Shown: piece after piece, positions 1 to 8,997 of the stretch
How the letters are laid out: every line of letters begins with the position of its first letter
How positions within the stretch are numbered: the stretch's first letter is position 1
Assembly (NCBI GenBank): GCA_018969295.1
Contig: JAGWYN010000003.1
Span: 186,001 to 250,000 of the forward strand
DNA length: 64,000 nt
Source: Chloroflexota bacterium
GTDB taxonomy: Bacteria > Chloroflexota > Anaerolineae > Caldilineales > Caldilineaceae
Reading direction: 5' to 3'
The notes under the pieces: generated by a model
Told to the model about the DNA's origin: nothing
The model's database searches: none
The model's input: only the letters and a program-made list of their open reading frames with translations
Translations under genes and position numbers: made by a program

Positions 1-1
1 T

Positions 2-1165
2 GGCTTTCTGGAGATCGACCGGGAAGACGGCTCGACCCGCCGCGTGCGCATCCGCCGTGTCCATCTCGAAGAAGATACAGGGCGTTCGGTACATACGGGG
101 GGCGCCTCCTACATCGACCTCAACCGGGCCGGTGTCCCGCTGATGGAGATCGTCACCGAGGCAGATATTTTCAGCCCCGAGGAAGCCTACGCCTATCTGA
201 CCAGGCTGCGTGCGACGCTGCGTGCGCTGGGGGTCAACAGCGGGGATATGGAGAAGGGTGCGCTCCGCTGCGAGCCCAACATCAGCGTGCGCACCCTGGC
301 CCAGAAGATCGACGGCCACTACGGCGTGAAGGTGGAGGTCAAAAATCTCAACAGCTTCCGGGCGGTGCGCAGCTCGATCGCCTATGAGTTGGAACGTCAG
401 TCGGGTCTGCTGGCTGCGGGGGGCACCGTCGAACAGGTGAACATGGGCTGGGATGAGGAGCGGCAGCGCACCGTGGTGCAGCGCAGCAAAGAGGACGCCC
501 ACGACTACCGGTATTTTCCGGAGCCAGATCTGCCGCCGCTGCGGGTGGACTCTGCCTGGGTGGAACAGCTGGCAGCAGAACTGCCCGAGCTGCCAGCTGC
601 CAAGCGGGACCGTTTCGAGCGCAGCTGGGGGGTACGCCGCAGCGAAGCCGACATCTTGACGAGCGAGACGCTGGTCTCCCGTTTTTTTGAAGAGAGCGTT
701 GCCGCCTACGGGTGGCAGGAGGGCAGGCCACAGCGGGTGGCCACCTGGATGACCGGCGAACTCTTCCGGCTGCTCAACGCCGACGGCGAAGGGCAGGACT
801 TGCGTCAGATCGCCACAACCAAGGTGCTCCCGGCTCAGTTTGCCGCCTTGCTCCAGCTGGTCGACGACAAGAAAATCAACCAAAACACCGCCAAACGAGT
901 TCTGGAGCTCATGTACGCCAGCGGCGATTCTCCGCAGCAGATCGTGGCGCGCGAAGGGCTGGCGATGCTCTCCGACAACAGCCTGATCGAGGAGGCGATC
1001 GCAGCCATCTTCGCCGCCAATCCAACCGAGTTGACCCGCTACCGGGCTGGCGAAGAAAAACTCTTCGGCTTTTTTATGGGGCAGCTGATGCGGGCAACCC
1101 AGGGCAAGGCAGACCCGGCTGCGGCCAAAGCCCGGCTCATCGAGTTGATTCACCTACCGGGCTGA
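2..1165 (+). CDS. gatB: Aspartyl/glutamyl-tRNA amidotransferase subunit B (5' partial)
   Basis: GatB is the kinase and tRNA-binding subunit of GatCAB, which converts misacylated Glu-tRNA(Gln) or Asp-tRNA(Asn) to the amidated form in the cytoplasm. The reading frame is open from the left edge of the window, so the N-terminus and start codon are missing and about 387 codons remain. The retained part has the RIRRVHLEEDTG segment, the ASYIDLNRAGVPLMEIVTE core block and the DYRYFPEPDLPPL motif, all typical of GatB. The last 150 residues form the helical YqeY/GatB tail that contacts tRNA (DDKKINQNTAKRVLE). Its presence suggests that the organism lacks GlnRS and/or AsnRS. The next gene follows 69 nt later on the same strand, and no terminator is visible between them. 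Confidence 0.96.
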   Translation, partial: GFLEIDREDGSTRRVRIRRVHLEEDTGRSVHTGGASYIDLNRAGVPLMEIVTEADIFSPEEAYAYLTRLRATLRALGVNSGDMEKGALRCEPNISVRTLAQKIDGHYGVKVEVKNLNSFRAVRSSIAYELERQSGLLAAGGTVEQVNMGWDEERQRTVVQRSKEDAHDYRYFPEPDLPPLRVDSAWVEQLAAELPELPAAKRDRFERSWGVRRSEADILTSETLVSRFFEESVAAYGWQEGRPQRVATWMTGELFRLLNADGEGQDLRQIATTKVLPAQFAALLQLVDDKKINQNTAKRVLELMYASGDSPQQIVAREGLAMLSDNSLIEEAIAAIFAANPTELTRYRAGEEKLFGFFMGQLMRATQGKADPAAAKARLIELIHLPG

Positions 1166-1234
1166 GCGGCGGCAGCGGAAGGACCGCTCTGGCTGCCCAA
1201 CCACCCAGCAATGCGAACAGGAGCCCATAGGCCT

Positions 1235-3910
1235 ATGCTGACCGTGACCCGCCTGCACTGCGAATATAGCGCCGCCCCGCTGGGGATGGATGTCCCCCAC
1301 CCCCGGCTCGGGTGGGAGCTGACCTCCTCCCAGCGTGCGGCACGCCAGACTGCCTGCCAGATCGCTGTGGCTGCCTCCAATGCCGACCTGCAGGCAGGGC
1401 GTTGGCTGTGGGATTCAGGCAAACTGGCTGTTCAACGCTCCTACCACCACAGCTACGCCGGGCCAGCGTTGCGCTCACGACAGCGCTGCTTCTGGCAGGT
1501 GCGGGTCTGGGACGAACACGACCAGCCCTCGGCGTGGAGTGAAGCGGCCAGCTGGGAGATGGGGTTGTTGGACGAGCGTGACTGGCAGGCAGCGTGGATA
1601 GCAGCGGGCTGGGAAGAAGCGCCCCACACCTCTCCGCCGGCCCCGCTGCTGCGCCGCGAGTTTCGGCTGCGCGCCCAGCCAGTTTCTGCCCGGCTCTACG
1701 CCACCAGCCAAGGAGTCTACACGGCCCATCTCAACGGCCAGCGGGTGAGCGACTGGTTTCTGACCCCGGGCTGGACTGCCTATCAGCACCGCTTTCAGTA
1801 TCAGACCTACGATGTGACAGCGTTGCTGCAGGCCGGCCCCAACGCTGTCGCCGCCATGCTCGGCGACGGCTGGTATCGCGGCTATCTGGGGTTCAGCGGG
1901 CAGCGCAACTATTACGGCAGCCAGCTGGCCTTGCTGCTGCAGCTGCACGTTCTCTATGCCGACGGCAGCGAGGAGTGCATCGCCAGCGATGCCAGCTGGC
2001 TGGCCGCCACTGGCCCGATCCTGGCAGCGGACCTCTACAACGGGGAACTGTACGATGCCCGCTGCGAACGGCCCGGCTGGGATGCACCCGGCTCTCTCGG
2101 AGAAGGATGGAGCCCAGTACGTGTGGTGGCGGCGCCGGGTGCCCGCCTGGTCGCCCAAAGCGGCCCCCCCGTGCGCCCGATCGAGGAGTTGCCGGCACGT
2201 TCGGTCAGCCTGGCCCCCGACGGCGAGACCATTGTCGATTTTGGACAGAATCTGGTTGGTGTCGTGCGCGTCCGTCTGCAAGGGGTCTCCGGCCAGCGTG
2301 TACGCTTCCGCCATGCCGAGGTGCTGCAGCCGGACGGTTCGCTTTATACCGAGAACCTGCGTTCGGCCAGACAAACCAACGAGTATGTGCTCAAGGGAGA
2401 AGGTGAGGAGGTGTACACACCCACCTTCACCTTCCAGGGCTTTCGCTATCTCGGGGTCAGCGGCCAGACAGGAGTCTTGACGGCGGATCAGGTTGTGGCG
2501 GTCGTGTTGCATTCGGACATGCCATCGACCGGCGAGTTTGCCTGCTCGCACCCGCTGCTCAATCAGCTGCACCACAACATCGTGTGGGGACAAAAAGACA
2601 ACTTCCTCGACATCCCCACCGACTGCCCACAGCGAGACGAACGGCTGGGCTGGACCGGCGATGCCCAGGTTTTTGCCAGCACGGCGGCATTCAACTACCA
2701 GATCGCCCCTTTTATGGCCAAGTGGCTGGCCGATCTGGCGCTGGAGCAGCGGGCCGACGGCGCTGTCCCCCATGTGGTGCCCGACGCGCTGCGCGGGCTG
2801 CCGTGGCCGACCGCCGGTGCCACCGGCTGGGGGGATGCAGCCACCATCGTGCCCTGGACGCTCTTCCGCTTCTACGGCGACACCCGCCTCCTGCAGACAC
2901 AGTACCCCAGCATGCGCGCCTGGGTCGAGTTTATGCGTGCCAGCGGCGAGGACGAACTGCTGTTCGGCTACGGCTTTCATTTCGGTGACTGGCTGGCGCT
3001 GGACACCGGCATCGACGGCGCGGTCTTCGGAGCTACCGACGTGCTGCTGATCGGGAGCGCTTTCTACGCCTGGTCGACGCACCTGCTGGCCCAGATTGCT
3101 GAACTCCTGGGCCACACCGCCGATGCACAGCACTACGCTGACCTCCACAAGCGCATCGTCGCCGCCTTCCAACGCGAGTTTGTCACCCCAGCAGGTCGGC
3201 TGGCCTCCAACACGCAGACGGCCTATGTGCTGGCCCTGATGTTTGACCTGCTGACCGATCCCCAACGCGAGGAGGCGGTGCGCAGGCTCGTCGCCGACAT
3301 CCGCCGCCGTGAGCTGCACCTGTCGACCGGATTCCTGGGAACCCCCTATCTCTGCCCGGTGCTGGAGCGCTACGGTCAGCTCGACGTCGCCTACGCGCTG
3401 CTGCTGCAGGAAAGTTACCCCTCCTGGCTTTTTCCTGTCCTGCAGGGGGCGACGACGATCTGGGAACGCTGGGATGGCCAGCGTGCCGACGGTTCCTTCC
3501 AAACACCGGGCATGAATTCCTTCAACCACTACGCCTATGGCGCCATTGGTGCGTGGATGTACCGGACAGTGGGCGGGCTGGACATCGAATCCGCCTGGCC
3601 GCACCACGTGCATGCGCTGGTGGCGCCCCAGCCCGGGGGGGGGATCACCTGGGCCAGGAGCAGCCTGCACACGCTGGCGGGCCCTTATACAGTGGCGTGG
3701 CAGCTGGAGGCAGGTGAGCTGCGGCTGTCCGTGAGTATCCCAGCCAATGCCACGGCACAGGTACTGTTGCCCCACGCCCGGCAGGAGGAGGTGACCGCAC
3801 AGGGGCTGCTGCCCGCGCAGCTGAGCCAGCAGGAAAACCGGGTGGCGGTCGAAGTGGGCTCCGGCGACTATCTTTTTGTTTATCCCTATCCTGCAGGGGG
3901 CGCGTCCTGA
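1235..3910 (+). CDS. GH78 alpha-L-rhamnosidase
   Basis: This predicted glycoside hydrolase of 891 residues removes alpha-L-rhamnose from rhamnosides. It begins with the family's usual N-terminus (LTVTRLHCEY...PRLGWEL), followed by the two beta-sandwich rhamnosidase domains and an (alpha/alpha)6 catalytic barrel. The hallmark DCPQRDERLGWTGDAQ block lies near residue 462, and TTIWERWDG, which carries a conserved acidic residue, lies near residue 744. A C-terminal beta domain completes the GH78 layout. An in-frame ATG exists 24 nt upstream (1211), but AGGAG at 1219-1223 is placed to serve the ATG at 1235. There is no signal peptide, so it probably acts on imported rhamnosides in the cytoplasm. 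Its stop lies 1 nt before the next start, so it appears to head an operon with the pantothenate kinase-like gene and the genes beyond. Confidence 0.93.
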   Translation: MLTVTRLHCEYSAAPLGMDVPHPRLGWELTSSQRAARQTACQIAVAASNADLQAGRWLWDSGKLAVQRSYHHSYAGPALRSRQRCFWQVRVWDEHDQPSAWSEAASWEMGLLDERDWQAAWIAAGWEEAPHTSPPAPLLRREFRLRAQPVSARLYATSQGVYTAHLNGQRVSDWFLTPGWTAYQHRFQYQTYDVTALLQAGPNAVAAMLGDGWYRGYLGFSGQRNYYGSQLALLLQLHVLYADGSEECIASDASWLAATGPILAADLYNGELYDARCERPGWDAPGSLGEGWSPVRVVAAPGARLVAQSGPPVRPIEELPARSVSLAPDGETIVDFGQNLVGVVRVRLQGVSGQRVRFRHAEVLQPDGSLYTENLRSARQTNEYVLKGEGEEVYTPTFTFQGFRYLGVSGQTGVLTADQVVAVVLHSDMPSTGEFACSHPLLNQLHHNIVWGQKDNFLDIPTDCPQRDERLGWTGDAQVFASTAAFNYQIAPFMAKWLADLALEQRADGAVPHVVPDALRGLPWPTAGATGWGDAATIVPWTLFRFYGDTRLLQTQYPSMRAWVEFMRASGEDELLFGYGFHFGDWLALDTGIDGAVFGATDVLLIGSAFYAWSTHLLAQIAELLGHTADAQHYADLHKRIVAAFQREFVTPAGRLASNTQTAYVLALMFDLLTDPQREEAVRRLVADIRRRELHLSTGFLGTPYLCPVLERYGQLDVAYALLLQESYPSWLFPVLQGATTIWERWDGQRADGSFQTPGMNSFNHYAYGAIGAWMYRTVGGLDIESAWPHHVHALVAPQPGGGITWARSSLHTLAGPYTVAWQLEAGELRLSVSIPANATAQVLLPHARQEEVTAQGLLPAQLSQQENRVAVEVGSGDYLFVYPYPAGGAS

Positions 3911-3911
3911 A

Positions 3912-4787
3912 ATGGACAGGGCAAAGAGAATCGCTGCCGGGCCGCTCACAGCCGCCATCGACTTTGGCATCAGCAACATCGACGTCGTCGTGCGTCAGCA
4001 GGGCACGCTGAAAACGTGGAGCGAACCCTACAGAGCCGATCCGGAGCCGGCCAGCGTCGGCGCGCTGCTGGCAGCGGGCGGGGTTGCACTCGACAGATTG
4101 CCCTGGCTGGCCGTCACCGGCGGACGCCATCGGGTGCTGCCAGGCTGGATCGGGGGCACCGCCGTGCGCAAGGTGGACGAGGTGCAAGCCATCGGGCGTG
4201 GCGGACAGGCGTTGCTTGGGCTGGAGGGAGCAGCTCGCGACGAACTGCTGTTGGTGGCCAGTTGCGGGTCGGGCACTGCGCTGATCGCGGCCCAAGGGGA
4301 TCGCTTTGCCCATGTCTCCGGCAGCGCAGTGGGGGGCGGCACCTTGCTGGGGCTAGCGCGCCTGATTTTGGGCACAGTCGACCCGCTCGAGATCGAAATG
4401 CTCTCTGCAGCCGGTGACCGCAACCAGGTCGACCTCAGCCTGGCCGACGTGATCACAGGGCCGATCGGGACACTGCCCGCCGACGCCACTGCGGTCAATT
4501 TTGGACGGCTCGGCCGCCCTTCTCTTCAGGAGTTGCCCCGGCGCCCAGACCTGGCGGCTGCCCTGGTCAATCTGGTCGCCCAGACGATCGCGTTGATCGC
4601 GATCAACGCGGCGCGCGCACAGGGCTGTCGGCGCACTGTGCTGGTCGGCCACATGCTCGATCTGGTCAGCTTCTGCCAGGTGATCGAACAGGTCGGCACC
4701 TACTACGCCGCTGAACTCACCAGGGTCGAATCGCCCGGCTATGCCACAGCGCTGGGCGCTCTGTTGCTGGCCGAAGCCGGTCTGTAA
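3912..4787 (+). CDS. Type II pantothenate kinase-like (Fumble family) ATPase
   Basis: The protein has 291 residues and the ASKHA-type fold of type II (eukaryote/Staphylococcus-type) pantothenate kinases. Visible family features are the N-terminal phosphate loop (AAIDFGISNIDVVV), the CGSGTALI segment and the very characteristic HVSGSAVGGGTLLGL block. The C-terminal part carries VLVGHMLD and GYATALGALL. The family phosphorylates pantothenate as the first step of CoA synthesis. The ATG at 3912 sits 1 nt after the rhamnosidase stop, so translation is probably coupled. A longer frame to 3876 would run into the rhamnosidase. Sitting between a rhamnosidase and a dehydrogenase complex is odd for a CoA gene. 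It may supply CoA to the pathway, or it may be a relative that phosphorylates another substrate; the sequence does not decide. Confidence 0.82.
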   Translation: MDRAKRIAAGPLTAAIDFGISNIDVVVRQQGTLKTWSEPYRADPEPASVGALLAAGGVALDRLPWLAVTGGRHRVLPGWIGGTAVRKVDEVQAIGRGGQALLGLEGAARDELLLVASCGSGTALIAAQGDRFAHVSGSAVGGGTLLGLARLILGTVDPLEIEMLSAAGDRNQVDLSLADVITGPIGTLPADATAVNFGRLGRPSLQELPRRPDLAAALVNLVAQTIALIAINAARAQGCRRTVLVGHMLDLVSFCQVIEQVGTYYAAELTRVESPGYATALGALLLAEAGL

Positions 4788-4806
4788 AACAAAAACAAGG
4801 ACTTTT

Positions 4807-5784
4807 ATGAACTATCGTCTTTTGGGCAACACAGGCGTCACGGTCTCCAGCCTCTGTTACGGCACGATGTCTTTTGGCGGGGACGCGGACGAAGCAACAG
4901 CAACCGCGCTCTATGGCCGCTGCCGCGACGCCGGCATCAATTTCTTCGACTGTGCCAATACCTACGGCTACGGGCGAGCCGAAACCGTGTTGGGGCGCTG
5001 CATGGCGGGCCACCGCGAGGAGCTGGTGCTCACCAGCAAGGTGGGCTTTCGCATGCGCGAAGGGATAAACGGCGAAGGGCTGAGCCGCCGCCATATCTTG
5101 GGCGAGCTCGAACAGAGCCTGCGCCGACTGGGAACCGACCATCTCGACCTCTATTTTTGCCACCGGCTCGACCCCCACACGCCAGCGGAAGAGACCCTGG
5201 CCGCACTCGATACCCTGGTGCAACAGGGCAAAATTCTGTACCCGGCGGTCAGCAACTGGGCGGCCTGGCAGATCGCTCGCGCGCTGGGACTCTCTGCCTT
5301 GCATGGGTGGGTACGGTTCGCCGTGCTGCAGCCGATGTACAACCTCACCAAACGGCAGGCTGAGGTCGAACTGCTGCCGCTGGCGCAGGCCGAACAGCTT
5401 GGCGTGATCCCGTACAGCCCCCTCGGGGGCGGGCTGCTCACCGGCAAATACAGCGGCGACAGACGCGCCCAGAGCGGACGGCTGGTCGAAAACAGCATGT
5501 ACAAGAGCCGCTACGGCGAGCCCACCCACCACGCCGTGGCCGCCCGTTTCAACGACTATGCCCACAGCCGCGGCTACGCCCCAGCTACCCTGGCAGTGGC
5601 ATGGGTGATGAGCCATCCGGCGGTCACAGCGCCGATCATCGGCGCCCGCAGCGTGGAACAGCTGGAACCTTCGCTGGCGGCCGCTGAGATCCCGATGACA
5701 CCAGAATGGCGCGCCGAAATTTCGGCGCTCTCGGTGGCCCCCGGGATCGCGACCGACCGCACAGAAGAACAGCACAGCGTGTGA
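4807..5784 (+). CDS. Aldo/keto reductase
   Basis: This 325-residue NAD(P)H-dependent oxidoreductase has the aldo/keto reductase TIM barrel. The catalytic tetrad can be placed: Asp48 and Tyr53 (FDCANTYGYG), Lys78 (LTSKVG) and His119 (YFCHRLDP). The N-terminus MNYRLLGNTGVTVSSLCYGT is typical of the group acting on sugars or their aldehydes, and the cofactor-binding IPYSPLGGGLLTGKY and APIIGARSVEQLE segments are present. The start at 4807 is chosen because homology begins there and an AAGGA-like site precedes it. Its stop overlaps the GTG start of the next gene (GTGA, 5781-5784), so the two are translationally coupled. The substrate is unknown. In this operon a sugar-derived carbonyl compound is plausible. 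Confidence 0.9.
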   Translation: MNYRLLGNTGVTVSSLCYGTMSFGGDADEATATALYGRCRDAGINFFDCANTYGYGRAETVLGRCMAGHREELVLTSKVGFRMREGINGEGLSRRHILGELEQSLRRLGTDHLDLYFCHRLDPHTPAEETLAALDTLVQQGKILYPAVSNWAAWQIARALGLSALHGWVRFAVLQPMYNLTKRQAEVELLPLAQAEQLGVIPYSPLGGGLLTGKYSGDRRAQSGRLVENSMYKSRYGEPTHHAVAARFNDYAHSRGYAPATLAVAWVMSHPAVTAPIIGARSVEQLEPSLAAAEIPMTPEWRAEISALSVAPGIATDRTEEQHSV

Positions 5785-7757
5785 ACAAACACCCTGCCCA
5801 GCTGGAACAGTTCTATGCACAGATGCAGCTGATCCGGCGCACCGAACAGACATTTTTTGAGCTCTACAGCCGTGGGTTGATGGCAGGAACCGTGCACACG
5901 TCGATCGGGCAGGAGCCCTGCGCAGTGGGGGTGGTCGCTGCGCTCGACCGCAGCCGCGATGTGATCTTTTCCAACCACCGGGCCCACGGCCATTTCCTGG
6001 CCTACTGCGACGATGTAGAGGGGTTGATCGCCGAACTCTTGGGGCGGCGCAGCGGCGTGGTCGGCGGGGTCGGCGGGAGCCAACACCTGCACACCCACAA
6101 CTTCTACACCAACGGCGTGCAGGGGGGAATCGTTCCCAATGCAGTGGGGGCTGCCTATGCCGAACTGCACAAACAGAGCGGCGCGGTCGTGGTCGTCTTT
6201 CTGGGAGATGGCACCATGGGGCAAGGGGTGGTCTACGAATGTCTCAACGTCGCTGCCCTCTGGTCTTTGCCCCTGCTCTTTGTGCTCGAAGACAACCAGT
6301 ATGCCCAAAGCACACACCGCCGCGACGAACATGCCGGCGTGCTTGCCCAGCGCCCACAGCCGTTTGGGGTTGCCGTGGCCGAGGTGGCGGCAGACGATGT
6401 AGAAGCCGTCTATACGGCTGCATGGCAGGCGGTGGAGGCGGTGCGCAGCCAGCGCCGCCCCTTTTTCCTGGCGCTGCACACCTACCGCCTGGCTCCCCAC
6501 AGCAAAGGGGACGACACCCGACCCGCCGCCGAGTTGGCGGCACAGTGGGCGCGTGACCCGCTGGCCGGGCTGGCGGCCCAGTTGGTGCCTGAACAGCGGG
6601 CTGCCATCGACCAGGCCGTCGAAGAGCGGATCACGGCCGCCGTCGCCGCTGCATTGGCCAGCGAACCGCAGACATTAGAACAATTTCAGCGCAGCACAGG
6701 CTGGGGGTCCCCTGCTCCCTCGCAGCTGCCGGCGACCTCCCCTCCCCCCCTGGCCCAAAAGACCTATCTGGAAAGCCTGCGCCATGCCCTCCACACCCTC
6801 CTGGCCAGCGACCCCCACGCCGTGCTCTTTGGAGAAGATCTCCTGGATCCCTACGGCGGTGCCTTCAAAGTGACCAAAGGGCTCTCCACCCATTTTCCCG
6901 AACAGGTGCGGACCACACCGATCTGTGAGGCCACCATCGTGGGGATGGGGGTTGGGATGGCGCTGCGCGGGTTGCGACCGATCGCAGAGATCATGTTCGG
7001 CGATTTTATGGCGCTGGCCGCCGACCAGCTGGTCAACCATGCCGCCAAATATGCCGCCATGTACAACGGACAGGTCACGGTGCCGCTGGTCGTGCGCACG
7101 CCGATGGGAGGCGGCCGTGGCTATGGCCCTACCCACAGCCAGTCACTCGAACGGCTCTTCTTTGGCCTTCCTCACTGCAAGATAGTGGCCGCCTCCCACC
7201 TGCACGACGCCGGTGCCCTGCTTCACCTGGCGGTTGCCGACCTGGAACCGGTTCTCTTTCTCGAACACAAACTGCTTTACCCGCTGGAGCTGGTCAGGCA
7301 GGGTATTCCGCTCGCTGAACAGAGAGACCGTTTTGGCTACCCAGTGGTGACAGCCTGGAACTACCCGGAGGGCGAGCAGCCAGATGTGACACTCTTTGCC
7401 TACGGTGGGGTCAGCCGACTGCTGCCGACGCTGTTGGCTCGGCTGGCGGCGGAAGAGATACGGCTGCTGGTCTGCCTGCCAGCCTGTATCAGCCCGTTGG
7501 ATCCTGCACCGCTGGCCGCTGCAGCCCGGCAGAGTGGCCGCGCCCTGGTGGTGGAAGAGAGCCCGGCTGGGTTTGGCTGGGGGGCCGAGGTGGCTGCCTG
7601 CCTGCATGGCTGGGCCGGCAGCGATCTGCTGGCCCCGGTCGCCCGCCTGGGCACGGCGCCGACCGTGATCCCAGCTGCCAAAGCGCTCGAAGACCTTGTC
7701 CTCCCCTCGTTGGAAGCCCTGGAGGAGGCAGTCTGCGCGCTCCTCGCTGCCGGTTGA
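5781..7757 (+). CDS. Fused E1 alpha-beta subunit of a thiamine-dependent 2-oxoacid dehydrogenase
   Basis: This 658-residue protein joins in one chain the alpha and beta halves that are separate subunits in most branched-chain 2-oxoacid, pyruvate or acetoin dehydrogenases. The first half (about 1-300) has the thiamine diphosphate motif: GDG at 142-144 through Asn172 (GDGTMGQGVV...LEDNQYA), and the family's GVVGGVGGSQHLH loop. After a low-complexity Pro/Ser linker near 310-325, the beta half starts (YLESLRHALHTLL) with LFGEDLLDPYGGAF and IAEIMFGDFMALAADQL. It decarboxylates a 2-oxoacid and passes the acyl group to a lipoyl domain. The GTG start overlaps the previous stop. The next gene, 18 nt later, supplies a lipoyl domain but no normal E2 core, and no E3 gene is nearby. 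Substrate specificity cannot be read from the sequence. Confidence 0.93.
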   Translation: MNKHPAQLEQFYAQMQLIRRTEQTFFELYSRGLMAGTVHTSIGQEPCAVGVVAALDRSRDVIFSNHRAHGHFLAYCDDVEGLIAELLGRRSGVVGGVGGSQHLHTHNFYTNGVQGGIVPNAVGAAYAELHKQSGAVVVVFLGDGTMGQGVVYECLNVAALWSLPLLFVLEDNQYAQSTHRRDEHAGVLAQRPQPFGVAVAEVAADDVEAVYTAAWQAVEAVRSQRRPFFLALHTYRLAPHSKGDDTRPAAELAAQWARDPLAGLAAQLVPEQRAAIDQAVEERITAAVAAALASEPQTLEQFQRSTGWGSPAPSQLPATSPPPLAQKTYLESLRHALHTLLASDPHAVLFGEDLLDPYGGAFKVTKGLSTHFPEQVRTTPICEATIVGMGVGMALRGLRPIAEIMFGDFMALAADQLVNHAAKYAAMYNGQVTVPLVVRTPMGGGRGYGPTHSQSLERLFFGLPHCKIVAASHLHDAGALLHLAVADLEPVLFLEHKLLYPLELVRQGIPLAEQRDRFGYPVVTAWNYPEGEQPDVTLFAYGGVSRLLPTLLARLAAEEIRLLVCLPACISPLDPAPLAAAARQSGRALVVEESPAGFGWGAEVAACLHGWAGSDLLAPVARLGTAPTVIPAAKALEDLVLPSLEALEEAVCALLAAG

Positions 7758-7775
7758 ACCCTGTGGAGAATGCCA

Positions 7776-8945
7776 ATGAGCCAGTTTACCAGCGTCCACC
7801 TGCCCCAGTCCGGCCCCAACGACGTGACAGCTCTCCTGCTCGAGTGGAGCAGAGAGGCTGGCCACTGGGTGAATCGCGGGGAAGTGATCGCGGTGGCCGA
7901 GACCACCAAAAGCGTCTTCGACATCGAAGCCCCCCAGGCCGGCTATCTGTACCCGCTGCTGGAGAGCGGGCAGGAGGTGGCCGTCGGGAGAGCGATCGCT
8001 GCAATCAGCTCGGAGCCGAGCACGGTGGCTGCCAGCCAGGCCTGGCTGGCAGCCACCGCCGGGCCGGCGCCCCTGTCTGAACCGACGCCTGGCAGGCCTC
8101 AAACCGCCACGCGCAAAGCCGAACTGCTGGCGCAACGGCAAGGCGTCGACCTGGGAGCAGTGCCCACCACCGGCGAACGCATCAGCGAGGCCGATGTGCT
8201 GGCCTACCTCGCACAACAAAAAAAACCGCCGACGCAGAAAACAGAGACGGTCGACATCGCCGACCTGGTCGACCAGCGCTATCCTGTCAACCGAATTCAA
8301 CGCCTGTTGATCCTGGGCGGGGGCAACGGTGCGGTCCAAATTTTGGACCTGCTCGCCCAGGGGCGCCGCCAGCGCGCAGTCGCCGTCATGGACGACAACA
8401 GGGCCCTGCACGGCCGTCAGCTCGCCGGGGTGCCGGTGGTGGGGGGGATTGACAGCGGACAGGCTGCGGCCATGCTGGCCAGCGGTGAAATCGACGCTGC
8501 CGTGATCTCAGTCAGCACCAGCATTGCCGTACGCGAGCGGCTCTTCAAGAGCTGGCGGGCACAGGGCCTCCCCTTTGCCAATGTGATCCACCCCAGCGCA
8601 GTCCTTGGGATGAATGTAACGATGGGAACGGGCAACGTCGTCATGGCCTTCTGCCATTTCGGGGCCTGCGCCACGGTGGGCGACAACAATTTCCTCAGCG
8701 CCTACTGCAGCATCGAACACCACTCTGTGCTGGGCAGCCACTGCAGCTTTGGGCCGGGTGTCGTCACCTCCAGCCGGGTACAGATCGAGGATTGCGTCCG
8801 GTTTGGCACCGGAATCTTCGTCGAGCCTGGGGTGCGCATCGGCGCAGAGAGCGTGATCGCATCCGGGCTGGCCATCACCCAGCCGATTCCCGCTCAGTCA
8901 ACGGTCAAAGCCCGGGTCACGTACACGATCCGAAAACGGGGATAA
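7776..8945 (+). CDS. Lipoyl domain - E3-binding domain - NeuD/PglD-type acyltransferase fusion
   Basis: The 389-residue protein has three parts. Residues 1-80 form a lipoyl domain with the attachment lysine Lys45 in AETTKSVFDIEAP. Residues 111-147 match the small peripheral-subunit (E1/E3)-binding domain of E2 proteins (TRKAELLAQRQGVDL...ISEADVLAYL). Residues 174-380 are not the expected CAT-like E2 acyltransferase. They are a NeuD/PglD-type sugar O/N-acyltransferase: a Rossmann segment (LLILGGGNGAVQIL, LAGVPVVGG) followed by a left-handed beta-helix with hexapeptide turns. The expected catalytic histidine region is present at EHHSVLG (His315/316). An ATG lies 6 nt upstream, but GGAG at 7765-7768 fits the ATG at 7776. 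The gene follows the E1 fusion closely. The likely role is acyl transfer from lipoyl to an amino or hydroxy sugar, which is an inference. Confidence 0.88.
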   Translation: MSQFTSVHLPQSGPNDVTALLLEWSREAGHWVNRGEVIAVAETTKSVFDIEAPQAGYLYPLLESGQEVAVGRAIAAISSEPSTVAASQAWLAATAGPAPLSEPTPGRPQTATRKAELLAQRQGVDLGAVPTTGERISEADVLAYLAQQKKPPTQKTETVDIADLVDQRYPVNRIQRLLILGGGNGAVQILDLLAQGRRQRAVAVMDDNRALHGRQLAGVPVVGGIDSGQAAAMLASGEIDAAVISVSTSIAVRERLFKSWRAQGLPFANVIHPSAVLGMNVTMGTGNVVMAFCHFGACATVGDNNFLSAYCSIEHHSVLGSHCSFGPGVVTSSRVQIEDCVRFGTGIFVEPGVRIGAESVIASGLAITQPIPAQSTVKARVTYTIRKRG

Positions 8946-8997
8946 ATCAAACAGACCGCCCGAAACGTTCCTAGACAGCCTGAGCTCGGCACCGCAC

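Noticed and set aside
1475..3979. Very long open frame opposite the rhamnosidase gene
   Set aside because: It mirrors the codon pattern of a GC-rich gene on the other strand, and its translation has no family features. The same applies to long frames opposite the metal ATPase, dnaE and pnp.
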